Source: Leptodontidium sp. MPI-SDFR-AT-0119 (Eukaryota > Ascomycota > Leotiomycetes > Helotiales > Leptodontidiaceae). Taken from it: DNA of 64,000 bases. Positions 21,626 through 33,500 of this stretch are shown here, in pieces; position 1 is the stretch's first letter; every line of letters begins with the position of its first letter. The stretch lies in contig JAHLEZ010000024.1 of NCBI GenBank assembly GCA_020726505.1, positions 124,001 through 188,000 of the forward strand. Direction: 5' to 3'. The notes under the pieces are model-generated. The model was not told where the DNA came from and did no database searches. It worked only from the letters and a program-made list of their open reading frames with translations. The position numbers and the translations under genes are program-made.

Positions 21626-23775
21626 TGTGTCGACGAAGCAGGAAGAAGACCGAGAAGAGCAGACTCGTACTCGTTTGAAGAGAGAAGTGGCTTGAATTTT
21701 GAAGTAGGAATATGTCGATTGTGAGAAGGCGAAAGTGAAAGAAAACGAGATTCGTCTTGCTGATCTGACCTTAGAGTGTCCATGGGATAGTGACTATTCT
21801 ATAGATATGTGAAGTGCTTCTCGCATGATCGATCGGAAGCCATTATCAGCCACCAAAAGCCACAACATAGAGCAACAAAAACTGGCATATATCGAGTTTC
21901 GGATAACACCGTTGCTTGTTATTTCTCAGCTTCGATTTCAAATGGAATATTCTCAACAAGCGCCCTATGTACTATGAAAAACGGAAACTCCCATAAATGT
22001 GATCATCTTTTGGTGCTTATATTTCTTCTTCCCGATTAGTAGGATCGCCTGGCTTACTTGGAAGATAAGTGCTATGGCTTGGTTAGGTTTGAACTTCATG
22101 TAAAGAAGCACTTTTAGCCATCCAATACGCCGGTCCGTGGAAGAGCTTAGAAAACGGTCCCTATTTTCTGAATGTGACAAAATATCGCAGACTCATTGGC
22201 CACATATTAAAGGAGACAGTAGTTATGACCTGTCACATAGTTTCTTGTTCTGTATGCCGAACTCATTTGAGTTTGAAACCACTGCGTACTTCGTATCGCG
22301 TACTTCGTATCAAGGGCAATAATCTAACCTTTTTCGTCTGTGCTACATGACCCAGATTTTACCAGTTACAGACGGAAAAGAATAAATCGAATCGGCTGAT
22401 ATTCCTTGCAAAGTGGAATCTCCTAGTACTGCGCACAGACAAAAAAGGTCAGATTATTCGGGCATGTACCAAAGTATGATTCCAGACTTCCCCGTCACGC
22501 CACGTTGCGCCACTATAAACCGAGAGCTTGTCGCCATCGAAAACAAGGCGAGAATCTGCGCCATTTTGTGTGTCGTTCGGGACAAAGGGGATTCTCTGGC
22601 GCTCGCACAAGGCGTTTTCCGAACCTGAGAGACAATGGCTTTTTGCCGAAGCTTGAGCTTTTGGTCTCAACCCGCACATGCTCAAAGTTCTGGGCCGCAT
22701 CGGATAACATTTACCCGACCGGAACCGCTTTGGCCATCGTTTCCGACTTCCCCGTCAGCCTCGCGGAGCCACACCGTTGCACGAGTAGTGGAACCGAGTT
22801 GTCGTCGCAATCGAAAATAAGGCGAGAATCGATAGCTCGGCGCGAATTTATTGCAAGCAAAGTATTGTAAATTGTCGCGCCTCGCTTGTTCTCCGTAGAA
22901 TTGTATCTTGCTATAGCCAGCTATCTTCTTGCTGTTGCCGTTCGTCAGATCTGGCAAAGTGACCTCTTCCGCTCCCTATCTATGCGAAAGTATTGTATAC
23001 TTCGGTATGTCGCTCTCAAAGAACTCAGTTAGTCTGAGATCGCTGTCGTCGTTATACTGTAGTAAACGTATTATTCGACCAGGTTCGAGGATCGCAGGAG
23101 GAAGGGTTCTCGATAGCTTTTGAACTGCCGAAATAGTATTTATGTGAAGTAAGGTGAAGCTTGGAGAAGACGTCGCGTGGAGGCTGGCGCACTTAGCTTA
23201 ACGGCAGCCTCGTGGCAATAGTATTGTCGTACATCACTGGAAGCGCGTAAGACCGGCTAGTCGCTCAGGCTTACTGCAGGAATTGTGGAAGTCATAGGTG
23301 GCATAAGATATTCGAAGTCACTCTCGATTGAGTATAATGCGTTCTTGTCGCTGAGAGAGAAGCTGAAAGGATTAGAAAGTGGATGATAGAAACAGAAATC
23401 TAGGATCCAGAATCTACCTTCGATTATCTATTGGTGTCCGAACGGCTGTCATTTATTACGTCCATCATGAAATGCTGGGAGAGCGCGGGGTATGTGAGGG
23501 AACGATCAGGTGACTTTCATACTTTGTGAATAGTCTCACTTTATGAATAATATTGTGTAAATAGCTTAAGTCAGAGCTTTCCTTACGAATCTCTTTCTCT
23601 CCTTGTAAACAATCATTTTACCCAAGTCGCATTCGACCTCGTTCATGCTCTTGTACCGTCACAGGGTACTGTCCCGCTTGTCGACCTTCCATGAATTTGG
23701 GATCCACAGCAGCCACAAAGCCGACGACGATTTCCAACTTGGTAGTAAGGCTTTAAAGATCGAATAAGACCCCTT
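21626..23775. other. intergenic, decayed, with a diverged ~85-bp direct repeat
   Basis: No recognised gene. Segments 22480-22563 and 22741-22830 share ACTTCCCCGTCA at the start and AAGGCGAGAATC at the end, in the same orientation and with substitutions between. On the minus strand both read as similar peptide (RFSPCFRWRQALG and RFSPYFRLRRQLG), so they may be remnants of one repeated coding unit. Confidence 0.45.
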
Positions 23776-23988
23776 TATCCCTTCCACACTCAAACGGAAC
23801 ATTTTTAACCTTTTGGCTCTAGTGGAGTAGAATTGAGAAGCGAGCCTTGGCCAGCAAATGACAAGCTAGACTTCTAACGCGATTTCCATTTACACTGGGG
23901 ATATTCTCGCTTCGAGAGCTACATTCAGCTACTCTGCTCCACCTTTGGGTGCATCAACAAAACGTTCCGTTTGAGTGTGGAAGGGATA
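23776..23988. mobile_element. element bounded by perfect 25-bp inverted repeats
   Basis: The arm 23776-23800 (TATCCCTTCCACACTCAAAC plus GGAAC) is the exact reverse complement of 23964-23988. The 163-bp interior has no ORF of note. A 213-bp element with perfect terminal inverted repeats fits a MITE. It abuts the truncated chromodomain-family copy at 24024. No target duplication is obvious. Confidence 0.7.
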
Positions 23989-24023
23989 GATATCAAAAGC
24001 GATAAGAGCTTGATGGTGGAGTT

Positions 24024-24345
24024 ATGGCGAAAGAACTCTCTCTCGCGGACATCGATACTAGGCGTATTAGACGGGATGCGAGTCCACCTATCTTCCAACC
24101 CTCGGCACTCGTTTCAACGCCGACAGAATCCATTGATGCATCCGGCCCATGGTATGACGTTAAGAAGGCTTATTATTTCAACGGGCCAGCTCGTGAGCAA
24201 TACGGCAGCGTGCCTTCTACTCTCGCACAAACACAACCCCAGACCGTCTCTCGATCCTCTACGCCCGCTGCAGGATCGGATCAGCCAGCAAGACATCGAC
24301 AATACCACCATGAGAGATCTATCCCTACCCTCACCCTTACTGATC
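24024..24345 (+). pseudogene. truncated second copy of the chromodomain-Myb family gene
   Basis: The frame DIDTRRIRRDASPPIF...ESIDASGPWYDVKK...AREQYGSVPS aligns with DIDTGRIERDASPHIF...ESIDTSGLWYDIEE...PREQYSVPSA at 16417-16600, and the DNA match continues through CAGCCAGCAAGACATCGAC. This copy has one extra base near 24265 that shifts its frame relative to the first. It then runs into a segment matching 19050-19110. Only the low-complexity middle of the gene is present, without the chromodomains or Myb domain. Confidence 0.7.
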
Positions 24346-24830
24346 ACTTCGCCTGCTCTCCCCTCGAGGGATCAGCGGATATGCTGGGAAACTTTCGATG
24401 TGCCGTTTCTTTTCTTCGTTCGTCTTAGGCTTCTCTGACGATCTCTGAATCCAAATGTTTTTCCCCCTTAAAAACTCCTCCAAGTCCTTCGCATCTTGGT
24501 CCCAGTTGTTCTGTAATACCCTAGACACTTGTTCCCACTCTTCTTCGGGCCACCTGTATCTGAAAACCTTGCGGTACATGTTCATGTGCCGGTCTGTCGC
24601 GATAAGTCCTTGGAGTTTGGGAAACTTTTTGTGGAATTCTACACTTCTGAGCCCGTATCCTGTCTTGCCAGTCAGATCTTTTGGAAGAACGTCTGCAATA
24701 ATCTTGACATAGCGGAACACATATTGGTCATCGGGTTGCCAATTCAGCTGTGTCGATTCGCAGACGTAGATGTCACTCTCCGGTTTGAAAAAGACCACAC
24801 GTCGGTGATCTTGCGGCCATGAATGGCGGA
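24337..24830 (-). CDS. hypothetical protein, possible fragment
   Basis: An open frame of at least 150 codons reads RVVFFKPESDIYVCESTQLN, then FRYVKIIADVLPKDL, MNMYRKVFRYRWPEEEWEQV and DAKDLEEFLRGKNIWIQ. It has sensible amino-acid composition and alternating hydrophobicity, so it is probably real coding sequence, but I do not recognise a domain. No ATG in frame lies close upstream of 24798. A 5' exon or a truncated start is likely. Its 3' end overlaps the plus-strand copy at 24024-24345, suggesting that two unrelated pieces were joined here. Confidence 0.4.
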
Positions 24831-24980
24831 GATAGGGAGTTCTAGTAGTTTATAGTGAAATAAAGTTAGAAATTGAGAGTTCGCAGGGGGGTTAAAAGAT
24901 TCGAAAAAGTTTTTCGTTTTGATGTATATATGTAGATTTGCGAAGACGAGCGACTTTAGACAACTTGGTTACATTTAGCC

Positions 24981-25107
24981 AAGGGAGTTTTGGGGAAAGG
25001 TAATTTGTGGACGAGGAAGTTTGGATTCAAGAGGATTTAGGGACAAAGGAATTTGATGACAACGAATTTAGGGACAGGGGATTTAGGGACACGGGGTTTT
25101 AGGGACT
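24981..25107 (+). repeat. 15-17-bp minisatellite
   Basis: About eight tandem, diverged units with consensus near GGAATTTAGGGACAA. The clearest are 25031-25107 (GGATTTAGGGACA repeated). Unit length varies between 15 and 17. Confidence 0.7.
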
Positions 25108-25382
25108 ACTCAATCCTTCATCTCTGCGCCTCGACCTCCATCACCACTGGTACCTTACGACATAATGTTAGACAGAATCTGTCTTGAGCTTCAAGAGTCT
25201 ACGCACTAGCAACGGTGTCCAACTGATTCGTTCGTACACCGAAACATCATTATGTTTAGAAGTCTAAGTTACATCGAAACTAATTCTCGCCATCTCAGTT
25301 TGAGACTGCTTCTTGTATTTGTTTGAATCTGCCTACCGTGTCAAATCTGTTCGCTAAACTTATCCCAGCGTGAGGAAAAAAA

Positions 25383-25510
25383 ATCAACTTATTCAATTTA
25401 ATCAAGATTAAATCTGATTTGATTCGATTTGATTTTGATTAAGGAAAAATCAAGCTTGATTTGATTTGATTTGATTAAGAATTCAAATAAATCAGATTTA
25501 ATCAAAGAAT
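25383..25510. repeat. AT-rich low-complexity GATTT/AAATC tract
   Basis: A dense mixture of TTGATTTGATT and its complement AATCAAATC, including the palindrome AATCAAGCTTGATT at about 25447-25460. It could fold into hairpins or be a decayed microsatellite. The surrounding 24.84-25.88 kb has no other gene. Confidence 0.65.
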
Positions 25511-25878
25511 TATATATTATTAAATAATAAACTTAAGAATAAAGGATAATTTAAGTAATTAAATAGCTATATAATAAATAAACTAATAAACTAACAACCT
25601 AGCTTGATCCTGCTGGTCACACCTCTGTCAATTGAATGCTTCGCACCAGCAGAGGAACAACAATATGCAGACTTCAACGTAATGCACTCGGTCAAACTGG
25701 AGGTTCACAATAAACAAATTTAGGAACAGTTCATTTTCTCCACATCGCAACTCTGTTTTCGCCTCTGCCACTAATCTATGGGAACCACCAGAACCGTGGA
25801 CGCCTTGACATGGGCCTCTCCAACACTTTTGTATCCTCTAGTTTTGTCATCTATACTTCCTACCAAGGCCCTAGCTGA

Positions 25879-28820
25879 TCACGGCTCCAAGTTGTAGAGA
25901 GGTTGCAGGATCTTGTAACACCAAAGAGCCAAGGGATCGACCGCTTTGAGATCACGGATCCAGTCTTGCATGAGCGCCACGCTGATGTCAAAATCGGCCT
26001 CGAATCTTGGCCCACAAAGTTGCGCTCGTATATGTCGCAACATGGGGTTATGTTGTGTCAGGTGGAAGATGAGGAGGATGGAGAGGAATGTCTGCGACCA
26101 GCAGAATAGGTAAGGTATGAGGCGTTTATGTCGAGAAGTGGGTGACATTGTCAGTGGCCATTTTAAGCAGGACTGGTGTTTCAGTCAGTATTAGGGCCGC
26201 ATGTGTAGACTTGGTCACCTACCCGTAGACATTCAGCAACGCCCTGCGCATCCTCTTGTGTCATTTGCTCGGGGAAGTGAAGAGCTTTGTACACGAAAGG
26301 ACGATACACCACATACTTGGCGTAGTAGTACCTCGTTCGCAGTACTGCAACCTGTACATCGTAGACAAAACGATAATGCACGGGCTCGTTTTTCAAATCT
26401 GTCGAGAAAAGTTGCGCACCAGGATGTAATGGCCGTGGTATTGACAAACTTGGATCAACAGGTTCGTTGGGACTTCTTGGATTGGCTGTCTGGGGTGCAG
26501 GGAAAGCTGCAGGATCATCTTCCGGCCATTGAATATCACGAGGTAGTAATCCTCTCCATTGAGTCAACTGTGCAGCTAGTGATTTCAGCGTGTTTGCAGT
26601 CGGCCCACCGAATTCGTCGCTTGTAGAAGTGTCGCTGTTTGACATGGCTGGACGTTATGAGGTTCTACCATCATCATAAAGCTGGAGACGAGATTCTTAC
26701 AGTCATAAATCTGTGCGTTCACACTTGCACACAAGCGGTAAAGGGCAAGGGCCGATGCAAAGTGTGCCTCTATAGAGAAATACAGTCAGTAAATGGCGGT
26801 GCAGTCAAGACAGGCGCACATGATGCCGACTTAAGGTTGTAAGAAATTGAAATGCATACCAAAATTGGTGGCCTGGTTGCCTATATGATCGGCCTCGCAG
26901 AATGGAACATTGAAGCTGGGCATGCCGACTCGATCACCGAGCTCAATAATCCCGGTGAGTGGCAGGTCGAGCTCCAGGTGCAAGGATGTCTCCATTATTA
27001 TACAATGCCAGACAGCACGCCTCATTAGATCCCCTTTGAGTGTGTCAAAGTCGAGAACATTGCTTCGAAAGTTAGTGAATCATATGTACTAGTACAGTCC
27101 CGTCCATACGTACCAGGTCACCAGGATGTAGCAAGCCTGACATGCATTTACAGTCATCCTCCAAAAGTCCTACAGCAAGTAAGTTACATTGCAACGGCAC
27201 TCATTCAAGTGACACGTACCACGTGGCGAGAGCAAGACTGGTAATACAACCTATAGAATAAGTTCGTTAGCTCAACGGTCTATCTTTGCTTGTTGATTTG
27301 TCAGAATCCAAGTGACTTGGAGCTACTTGGAGTTACGTTGGAAGGGTTACTTACGCAAAGAGAGAGAAAATTCGAACGTTCTCCAACTCACAATCAGTGA
27401 TGACGAAACCTAAGCATTTTCTTGCTTCGTTGAAAAGAGCCAGGCCAGGTGGACGGCCAGTCGAACCTCCTCGTACGCCGGACGGGAGTCCTTTGAATTC
27501 ACCAATAGGATTTCCTGTTAGGCCCTCTATTGCAACTTCCCCAAGGCAGAAGATCATCAAGGCGATCACCGAGTCAACGTCTCCGTCAAAGCCTTCACTA
27601 CAGACTTTTGCGAGGGTATCACTTTCGAAGGTTCTTCGATCCATGAACGGATACAGAAAATTGAAAGTGTCAAAGTATGCCGCTGTAAGCCGATACATTG
27701 CATCGTGTGTCAAAGCTGGGAAAGTGATCTGTAGAGGGGTAAGCGATTTTTTGAGAGAAAATCCAAGACGAATCTTGTGAACCAAGAATCGGCTGGGAGG
27801 AGATTTGAACATACCCGAGGGCCGCCTGAGTTTCTAGTCGCCTGAGTTTGCCTAATTAAGGGACACCATATTAGCTTTAGTTCCAGCAACTGATAGTATA
27901 GCACAGTATCCCTCCACATAATCTATGAAGTGTGGAGTAGGGGTAAATATTCTGGCTTCCATATACGTACATGCCAATAAAAGGTCGGTCCTGGAGAGGC
28001 TCATCCATAGGCATCTTTGGTTGTCCGTTATGCATTCGAACAACAAAACTGGTCCCATCACTTTCGAGAGTCTTAAAATCACCAGCATTTGATGGTAGGA
28101 CCTGTAGCATAAGCTGTTGCAGAGCAGGCCAAGACAGTATCTTATGAGCGGCGGAAGCATGTCGATATGGTTGATTAGGACTTGGTGGTTGTCGGCCAGA
28201 GGGCGTTGAATAGGAGCTTGGCTCGGTCTCGGGGTTGAAAGAAGGCTGAGAGGAGGGGGGATGTTGCGGGGGCCCAAATCCTTGAGGAGTTCTGCCAGTG
28301 GGAATTCGATCAACTTTGCCTTCCAGACTCTTGAGCCTGTCTAGGATCTCGACGAGGGTCTTATCCTTCCTTTAAAGAAATGATCAGTAAGGACACTTCT
28401 TGCCGAATCGAAAGTCAGATAGTGTCAAGAGACATTGAATGCCATATGCTGGGGTTCTTACTTGGTCGGCTATATGACAAATCAGCACAATTCATAAAGC
28501 CACTGAAGTAGATATCACTGACCTGAGGTTCTCGGTAAACACATTCCCGATTGATTCTCCTGCATAATCCGCACTGGGACGGGTCAGTAACAGGTCAAGC
28601 AGGTTGAGAGTTCCCGATAGCAACCACCAATACCAAGACCACCGCACCCACAACGGTAACCAAAGAAGAATATACTGACTTTAGGCCGGGCTTCGTCGCA
28701 TTTTTGTTTCCGTGAACGACAAGTTTCACAGGCTTGAGAGGCGATGTCGCCCCGATGTGCTCTGGAGGAAGGTCCGCCGGGACCCGAGCTTGCGCTGCTC
28801 GCGGCACTATCAACGTCCAT
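25879..28820 (-). CDS. Zn2Cys6 fungal-specific transcription factor, intact
   Basis: This is a nuclear DNA-binding regulator of about 690 residues in roughly 11 exons, all of which I could join in phase. ATG 28820 starts MDVDSAASSAS. The binuclear cluster CETCRSRKQKCDEARPK continues after an intron (28678-28576) as CGLCRRINREC, giving CX2CX6CX6CX2CX6C intact. A coiled-coil linker (KTLVEILDRLKSLEGKVDRI) follows, then a Pro-rich stretch and the fungal regulatory domain: YFDTFNFLYPFMDRRTF (27690-27640), DFWRMTVNACQACYILVT (27150) and RRAVWHCIIMETSLHLELDL (27020). The C-terminal half includes RTRYYYAKYVVYRPFVYKAL (26330). The stop is at 25879 after LQPLYNLEP. There are no internal stops. No neighbouring enzyme genes suggest a target pathway. 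Confidence 0.9.
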
Positions 28821-30213
28821 TATTATAACAAAAGGTCCCGATTAAACGACGTTCCCGGGACCAGAGGGTACGAATCGGTGTGGTGATGATAGGGTGGTAG
28901 AGTCCTAACTCAATGTTCACTTCAAGTCGTTGGCGAGTTGGACCCTTGGATTATCTCAAGGGGGGCACACACACTGCGGGGGGAATATTCGATCGAGCAA
29001 CCTCCAGAATGCGGGTCATCGGCATGCTTGCTGTAAGGTTATTCCATTCCTGTTGGCTTCTTTGTTCTATCATTCTCCCTTTATCTGTTCCAACCCCCGA
29101 GGCAAACGTGAAGGCTGCCAGTTCTAGAGCCAATCGTTTGCACGTGCCCACCAGCGGCGCCGTTTTTAAGTGGCTCAGGATTGGCATCACCAAGTGGCGG
29201 TTTTTACCGAGTTATTTTCGAAGCCTCTCCAAAGCATAACTTCAACCACGGTATCAATATGTGATTGGCAACAGATAGTGGGGTATTGCAGTGTTATGCC
29301 TTTTCTCAGATTGCGGGGAAGAGCTAGCTGTTCGACATGGGGCTCAAATTTTGTTGCACGTCGCAGGAGGGCGAACGCATGCTTAGCGAGCGATTAGTTT
29401 GCCAAGGGTCGCGGAGCTTGGCACGGTGGCAAAAATCGACGTGGTGTCCTACAGCAGGTCAGCCTAGGGGCCTCCACCCCGCCGTGCCGCCTTGGCCATG
29501 AGGTACGCGAGCGCTAGGGCACCGCGAGATTTTGGCAAGTCAGCTGCGGAAAACTGCGACGAAACTGGCCGAAAACAGCAGCCAGTTTGCCGTCTGGTCG
29601 TTATAATATTATGTGGTGTCTGATTCTACTTCCATTGCGTCCCGGACGTTGCTACACACGGGCCGTGCGGCGCCGCTCGTATGCCAAGGGTTTGGACCTT
29701 GGTGCGGCCCAAAGATGAAGTTTGGATGGCAGAACCGTAATTGACCCGCTCGACGAGGGTAATTTGCGGCCGATCTTTTCTATCGCGCTTGGGCTTTACA
29801 GCACTCTTCCGACACAAGTCACAGACATAAGCTACCACAGTCATCGACCTGCATCACTGCTGCTTTCGAACCCTTCCGTTACTGGCGCTTCGGTTGCCAT
29901 GGCTCGGACAGTGTCTTTCTTTGCTTTTCTATGTGAAGCGTCCTACCGAAGGTCTGATGCCTACTTTAAGAGTTGCCAGGAAATTGACCCAAAGAGCATT
30001 TATTATATATCTCTTTGCCTTAGAACGAGCCATGAATTCTAGACTCGACTCGTTACCTATTTCTCGCCCGCAGTCCTTCCATAGATCTTGACCTCCGGTC
30101 TGCCTTCCTCATCGTACGCTTTACTGCTTCAAACGCTCATCACCCAGCACCTGCACCTATGTTCGAGACTGACTTCCTCTTCCAGGTTCAATCAAACGCA
30201 GAACTTGAACGAC
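28821..30213. other. intergenic: promoter side of the Zn2Cys6 factor
   Basis: No gene seen. A GC-rich patch lies at 29400-29530. Bases 29349-29365 carry TTTTGTTGCACGTCGCA, one of five dispersed copies of this motif in the window. The last 120 bases are CT- and CA-rich and likely form the 5' leader of the small gene at 30214. Confidence 0.4.
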
Positions 30214-30540
30214 ATGTGCGAATTCACGAAGAACTACTATATCTACACCTCATGCCTGGACCCCGGTGCGCACTTCATTGGCACCTCAGTCGATGGGAAG
30301 AAGGATCACAGATGTTCAAGGGGGCCCCACGAACGGTATATCGTAGTCCCAGGCCATTGCCCATTGTGCACACCAGGGTTCGATACCATGAGCATCCACG
30401 AGAAAGAAGGCATCGATCTTACGGCACTTACGGCTGACGCAATGAAAACCAGGCCCGGTCGGGGTCCCAAACTCCAATCGCACCGATGCCACAGCAGTCT
30501 TCTCGAAACAAGATGTGTAAAGCACCTTGATCTACGTTGA
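30214..30540 (+). CDS. small cysteine-containing fungal protein
   Basis: 108 residues from ATG 30214: MCEFTKNYYIYTSCLDPGAH, then TSVDGKKDHRCSRGPHERYI and VVPGHCPLC. The N-terminal 50 residues with four spaced cysteines (positions 2, 14, 32, 47, plus 50) look like a small protein type I associate with many Helotiales genomes; function unknown. No signal peptide is present. The frame is open upstream to 30088, but the conserved MC start and a leader rich in CT/CA favour 30214. The C-terminal half (LTALTADAMKTRPGRGPKLQ) is less characteristic. Confidence 0.6.
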   Translation: MCEFTKNYYIYTSCLDPGAHFIGTSVDGKKDHRCSRGPHERYIVVPGHCPLCTPGFDTMSIHEKEGIDLTALTADAMKTRPGRGPKLQSHRCHSSLLETRCVKHLDLR

Positions 30541-33500
30541 ATACTCCCAGGTCAACCTACATACCACACCATGCATCCCGGGGATGGCGGGGGAGGCGTT
30601 CTAGTCGCCGTCGGCACAAGAGGCAGAATAGGCTGCAAACACGCAGATTGGAGGAGGGTGACCACGATAGGGTATGGGGATTTCGTGGGTCACGTGCTGT
30701 AAGTCACAGTTTGTGGAAGTCGGGAGAAACGTAGTGGTAGATGGGGATCTTGTAGGCAAGTTTGTTGCAAGTCTTCGCGTGCGCTCTTTTGTGCGCATAT
30801 GCATCTGAGTGTATATATTGCTCGCCGGACGCGAAACGGAACATATCTCTGCACTCGGCAGCCCAGCTGTATCTCGGTTGGCAGCTCATCTTCCTGTTTC
30901 CTGTCGAATTAATCACATTCATCCTGTGGCGGACAGCTCTTGCAAGGAATCTGAGATTGTACGGCTGAGGAGTTGCGCGACACAAACAAAATTTGTGGCC
31001 GAGGTCACGTGAGGAATACTGTCTGGATGCGGCATTTCTTTAAAAATCAATTCTCTGTGGAAATTGAGCGGAGAAAGAGTGGGTCGTGTAGCTTAGAATG
31101 GAGAGAAGTGTCTCTGTTTCTTTTTTCTTTTCCTTTTTTGGGGGGAGGCAAAATATCTACTATCCACGTCGTAGATGTTTTAAGGCAAAAAACACAAGGC
31201 GCCAGGCCACGCACAATCCGAGCCATCAATGTTCAGCCACGTTTTACCCCGCGATTTTGAGCCAGAAAAGCCCCACCAGGTCCTCGGTTCCAAATCGCCT
31301 TTGGCCCCGATTCCTCAAATCCCACATCTACTATGAGATTAGCTGGATGCAAGTTGAAGGTAGTGACGTCAAGAAAAAGGTTGTCTACCTTGAACCGTTT
31401 TCAATAGAAATTGCAAGGCGCTTCCATTCACTGAATTCGAAACTGCGTCTTCGCCCGAGACACGAATGCATGTAATCATGTATTCAGGTGACCCTTCCTT
31501 TGAGTTGGTTTGCAACGAGCAGTCTGCAGACGCTGGAAGTTCCTCCTAGGCCTATATGTCAGGCGATTTTGGGTGTGGGAAAGACGAAGAGAAGTGAAGA
31601 TGAGACACACCGAAACTAGCATGATTAACATGCTTGTAGAACGGCCAAAATGCCCCGTCTAGTTTTATATTAGACATACCTCTTTGGACGCGTCTCATTT
31701 CCGCAACGTACCTCACGAGAAGTTATCGGGCAGCTGTGACCGGACCAGGCCATGGTTACTTGAGCAGTAGAGGACGTCATTTTGCAAGCTTTCAGCAGGC
31801 TACACATATGCCTATATTACTCCCGCTCTATAGAAGGTAACGAGCCACTTCTTATGCCCTCTGCGGCACACTGTTTCTCGAAACGACTCCCCGGGAATAT
31901 TCAGATAACAGTCCCTTTATTGGTCAGTTGTTCACACGGCTATCCAGCTTAGAGCACTTTCTCGAGGTGGCGTATTTTATTAAGGCGGTTTGTATTTACT
32001 TGCACTCGAGCCAAAGTGATTCAACGTTTCGAATCGATGGATATGCTTGGTCCCGGGATAGCGGGCATGGGGTCTCGGGAAGCTCCGCGAGGAATCCCGT
32101 GCGTATCATCTGGCCTATTTAAAGGAAACGCCACATTCTTTGTAGAGATAAGACGTCTGTCGAATCATAATATTTCTAGCCTTCTAACGATGAATTTTAT
32201 AGTGGAGTCAGAATGTCTGATTGATAGATTGCTTAAGAGGAGAACCGGCTGCTGAGACGCGCCAGTCTCTTCGTAGCTCGGATGGGCTTTCCGATAACCA
32301 GTTTATATGACTGTGCATGCATGGTCTACAGCAAAGAAACAGTGACCTCCGAGCCTTGTTCGCGCATTGATGATGCTCTACTAGGCCATCCCAAGCCGTT
32401 GGAATCAACCACAGACGGCCTCGGCCCTGTGACAGATCAGCACGGACGTGTAGCAAGGTCTTTGTGAACGTTGTAAAGGGAGTTCTGAAGCGCCGTGGCT
32501 GATCACGCACTGAGTCCATTTGGAAAGTCGAAGGAAGCTAAGCCCGAGAACCTTGAAACGGAGACTACAAGAAAAATCGATACGAATAAGCGAATTATCC
32601 AATGATCGGTCATGAGAATGAGATAGGATGGAAAATCTGTAAGTAGTTCCGGTCTCCTCCGTCCCGGATCAACGCCGACCCGCGTTGTGATATAAAAAGC
32701 TGTACCCCACATCGGCACATCATGACCGTGCGCATGCGCATCCCGATTGAAAGGATCGGTTGTCATCTGAAGCCAGGGTTTTTGGACTTTGGCGCAGGCC
32801 AACAAGCGGCGAGATATTGAAGTGCAGCGACGTTAGGGGAAGAAGAGAAGGAGAAGTGAAACGGAAGAAAGACGAAAAGGTGCTGTTTCCATGTAAGGAT
32901 CCGCAAGTTCGTGGCGTAAGCCGCAAACGCCTCCCGTATCGCCCCTCCAGTCAGACAAATTGAGCTTTAGATTGGGGGCGCCACATCTTCTCAGCCACCA
33001 CCTGTTGCAGCTAAATCCCTGCGCGATCAACATGAAGCAGAGGTTTGGACCAGCCATCATGGTTCAATCACTCCCTATTGGGATATGGTCTTTGGGGAGA
33101 GGCTTGCTGGGTTCTCGTCGAAAGAGACAAACTGGTGCATATCTATATCTATTGCTACTCTGCAAAGGCCGGAGATAGAGGTGGAGATTGGCTAATAACT
33201 ACTGGATCCCTATAGATTATGAATGATAGAGGGGAGTAGTGGTGTTGGTTATGTTCCGACGGTGCTCTAGCTCTTTCCATGGAATCAGCGTTCATATTTC
33301 GAGATGGGCGGATAGCTCGAGTTTGAACGGACTTCCTGGATTGTCAAAAGGCCTTGATACCCCTGGGTAGGTTCTGATTGTTGAGGAGGGTGCCACCCTT
33401 GTCATCAGGGCTATTCAATTGATCGGCTTGGAACATCCTCGCACACATACGCGCTAGAACGTTTCACCACGAAGCGAGACCCCAGAACTTTAAACTTACC

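Noticed and set aside
26201..26626. Plus-strand ORFs inside 25.9-28.8 kb
   Set aside because: They are antisense to exons of the intact Zn2Cys6 factor, whose exons splice in phase throughout.
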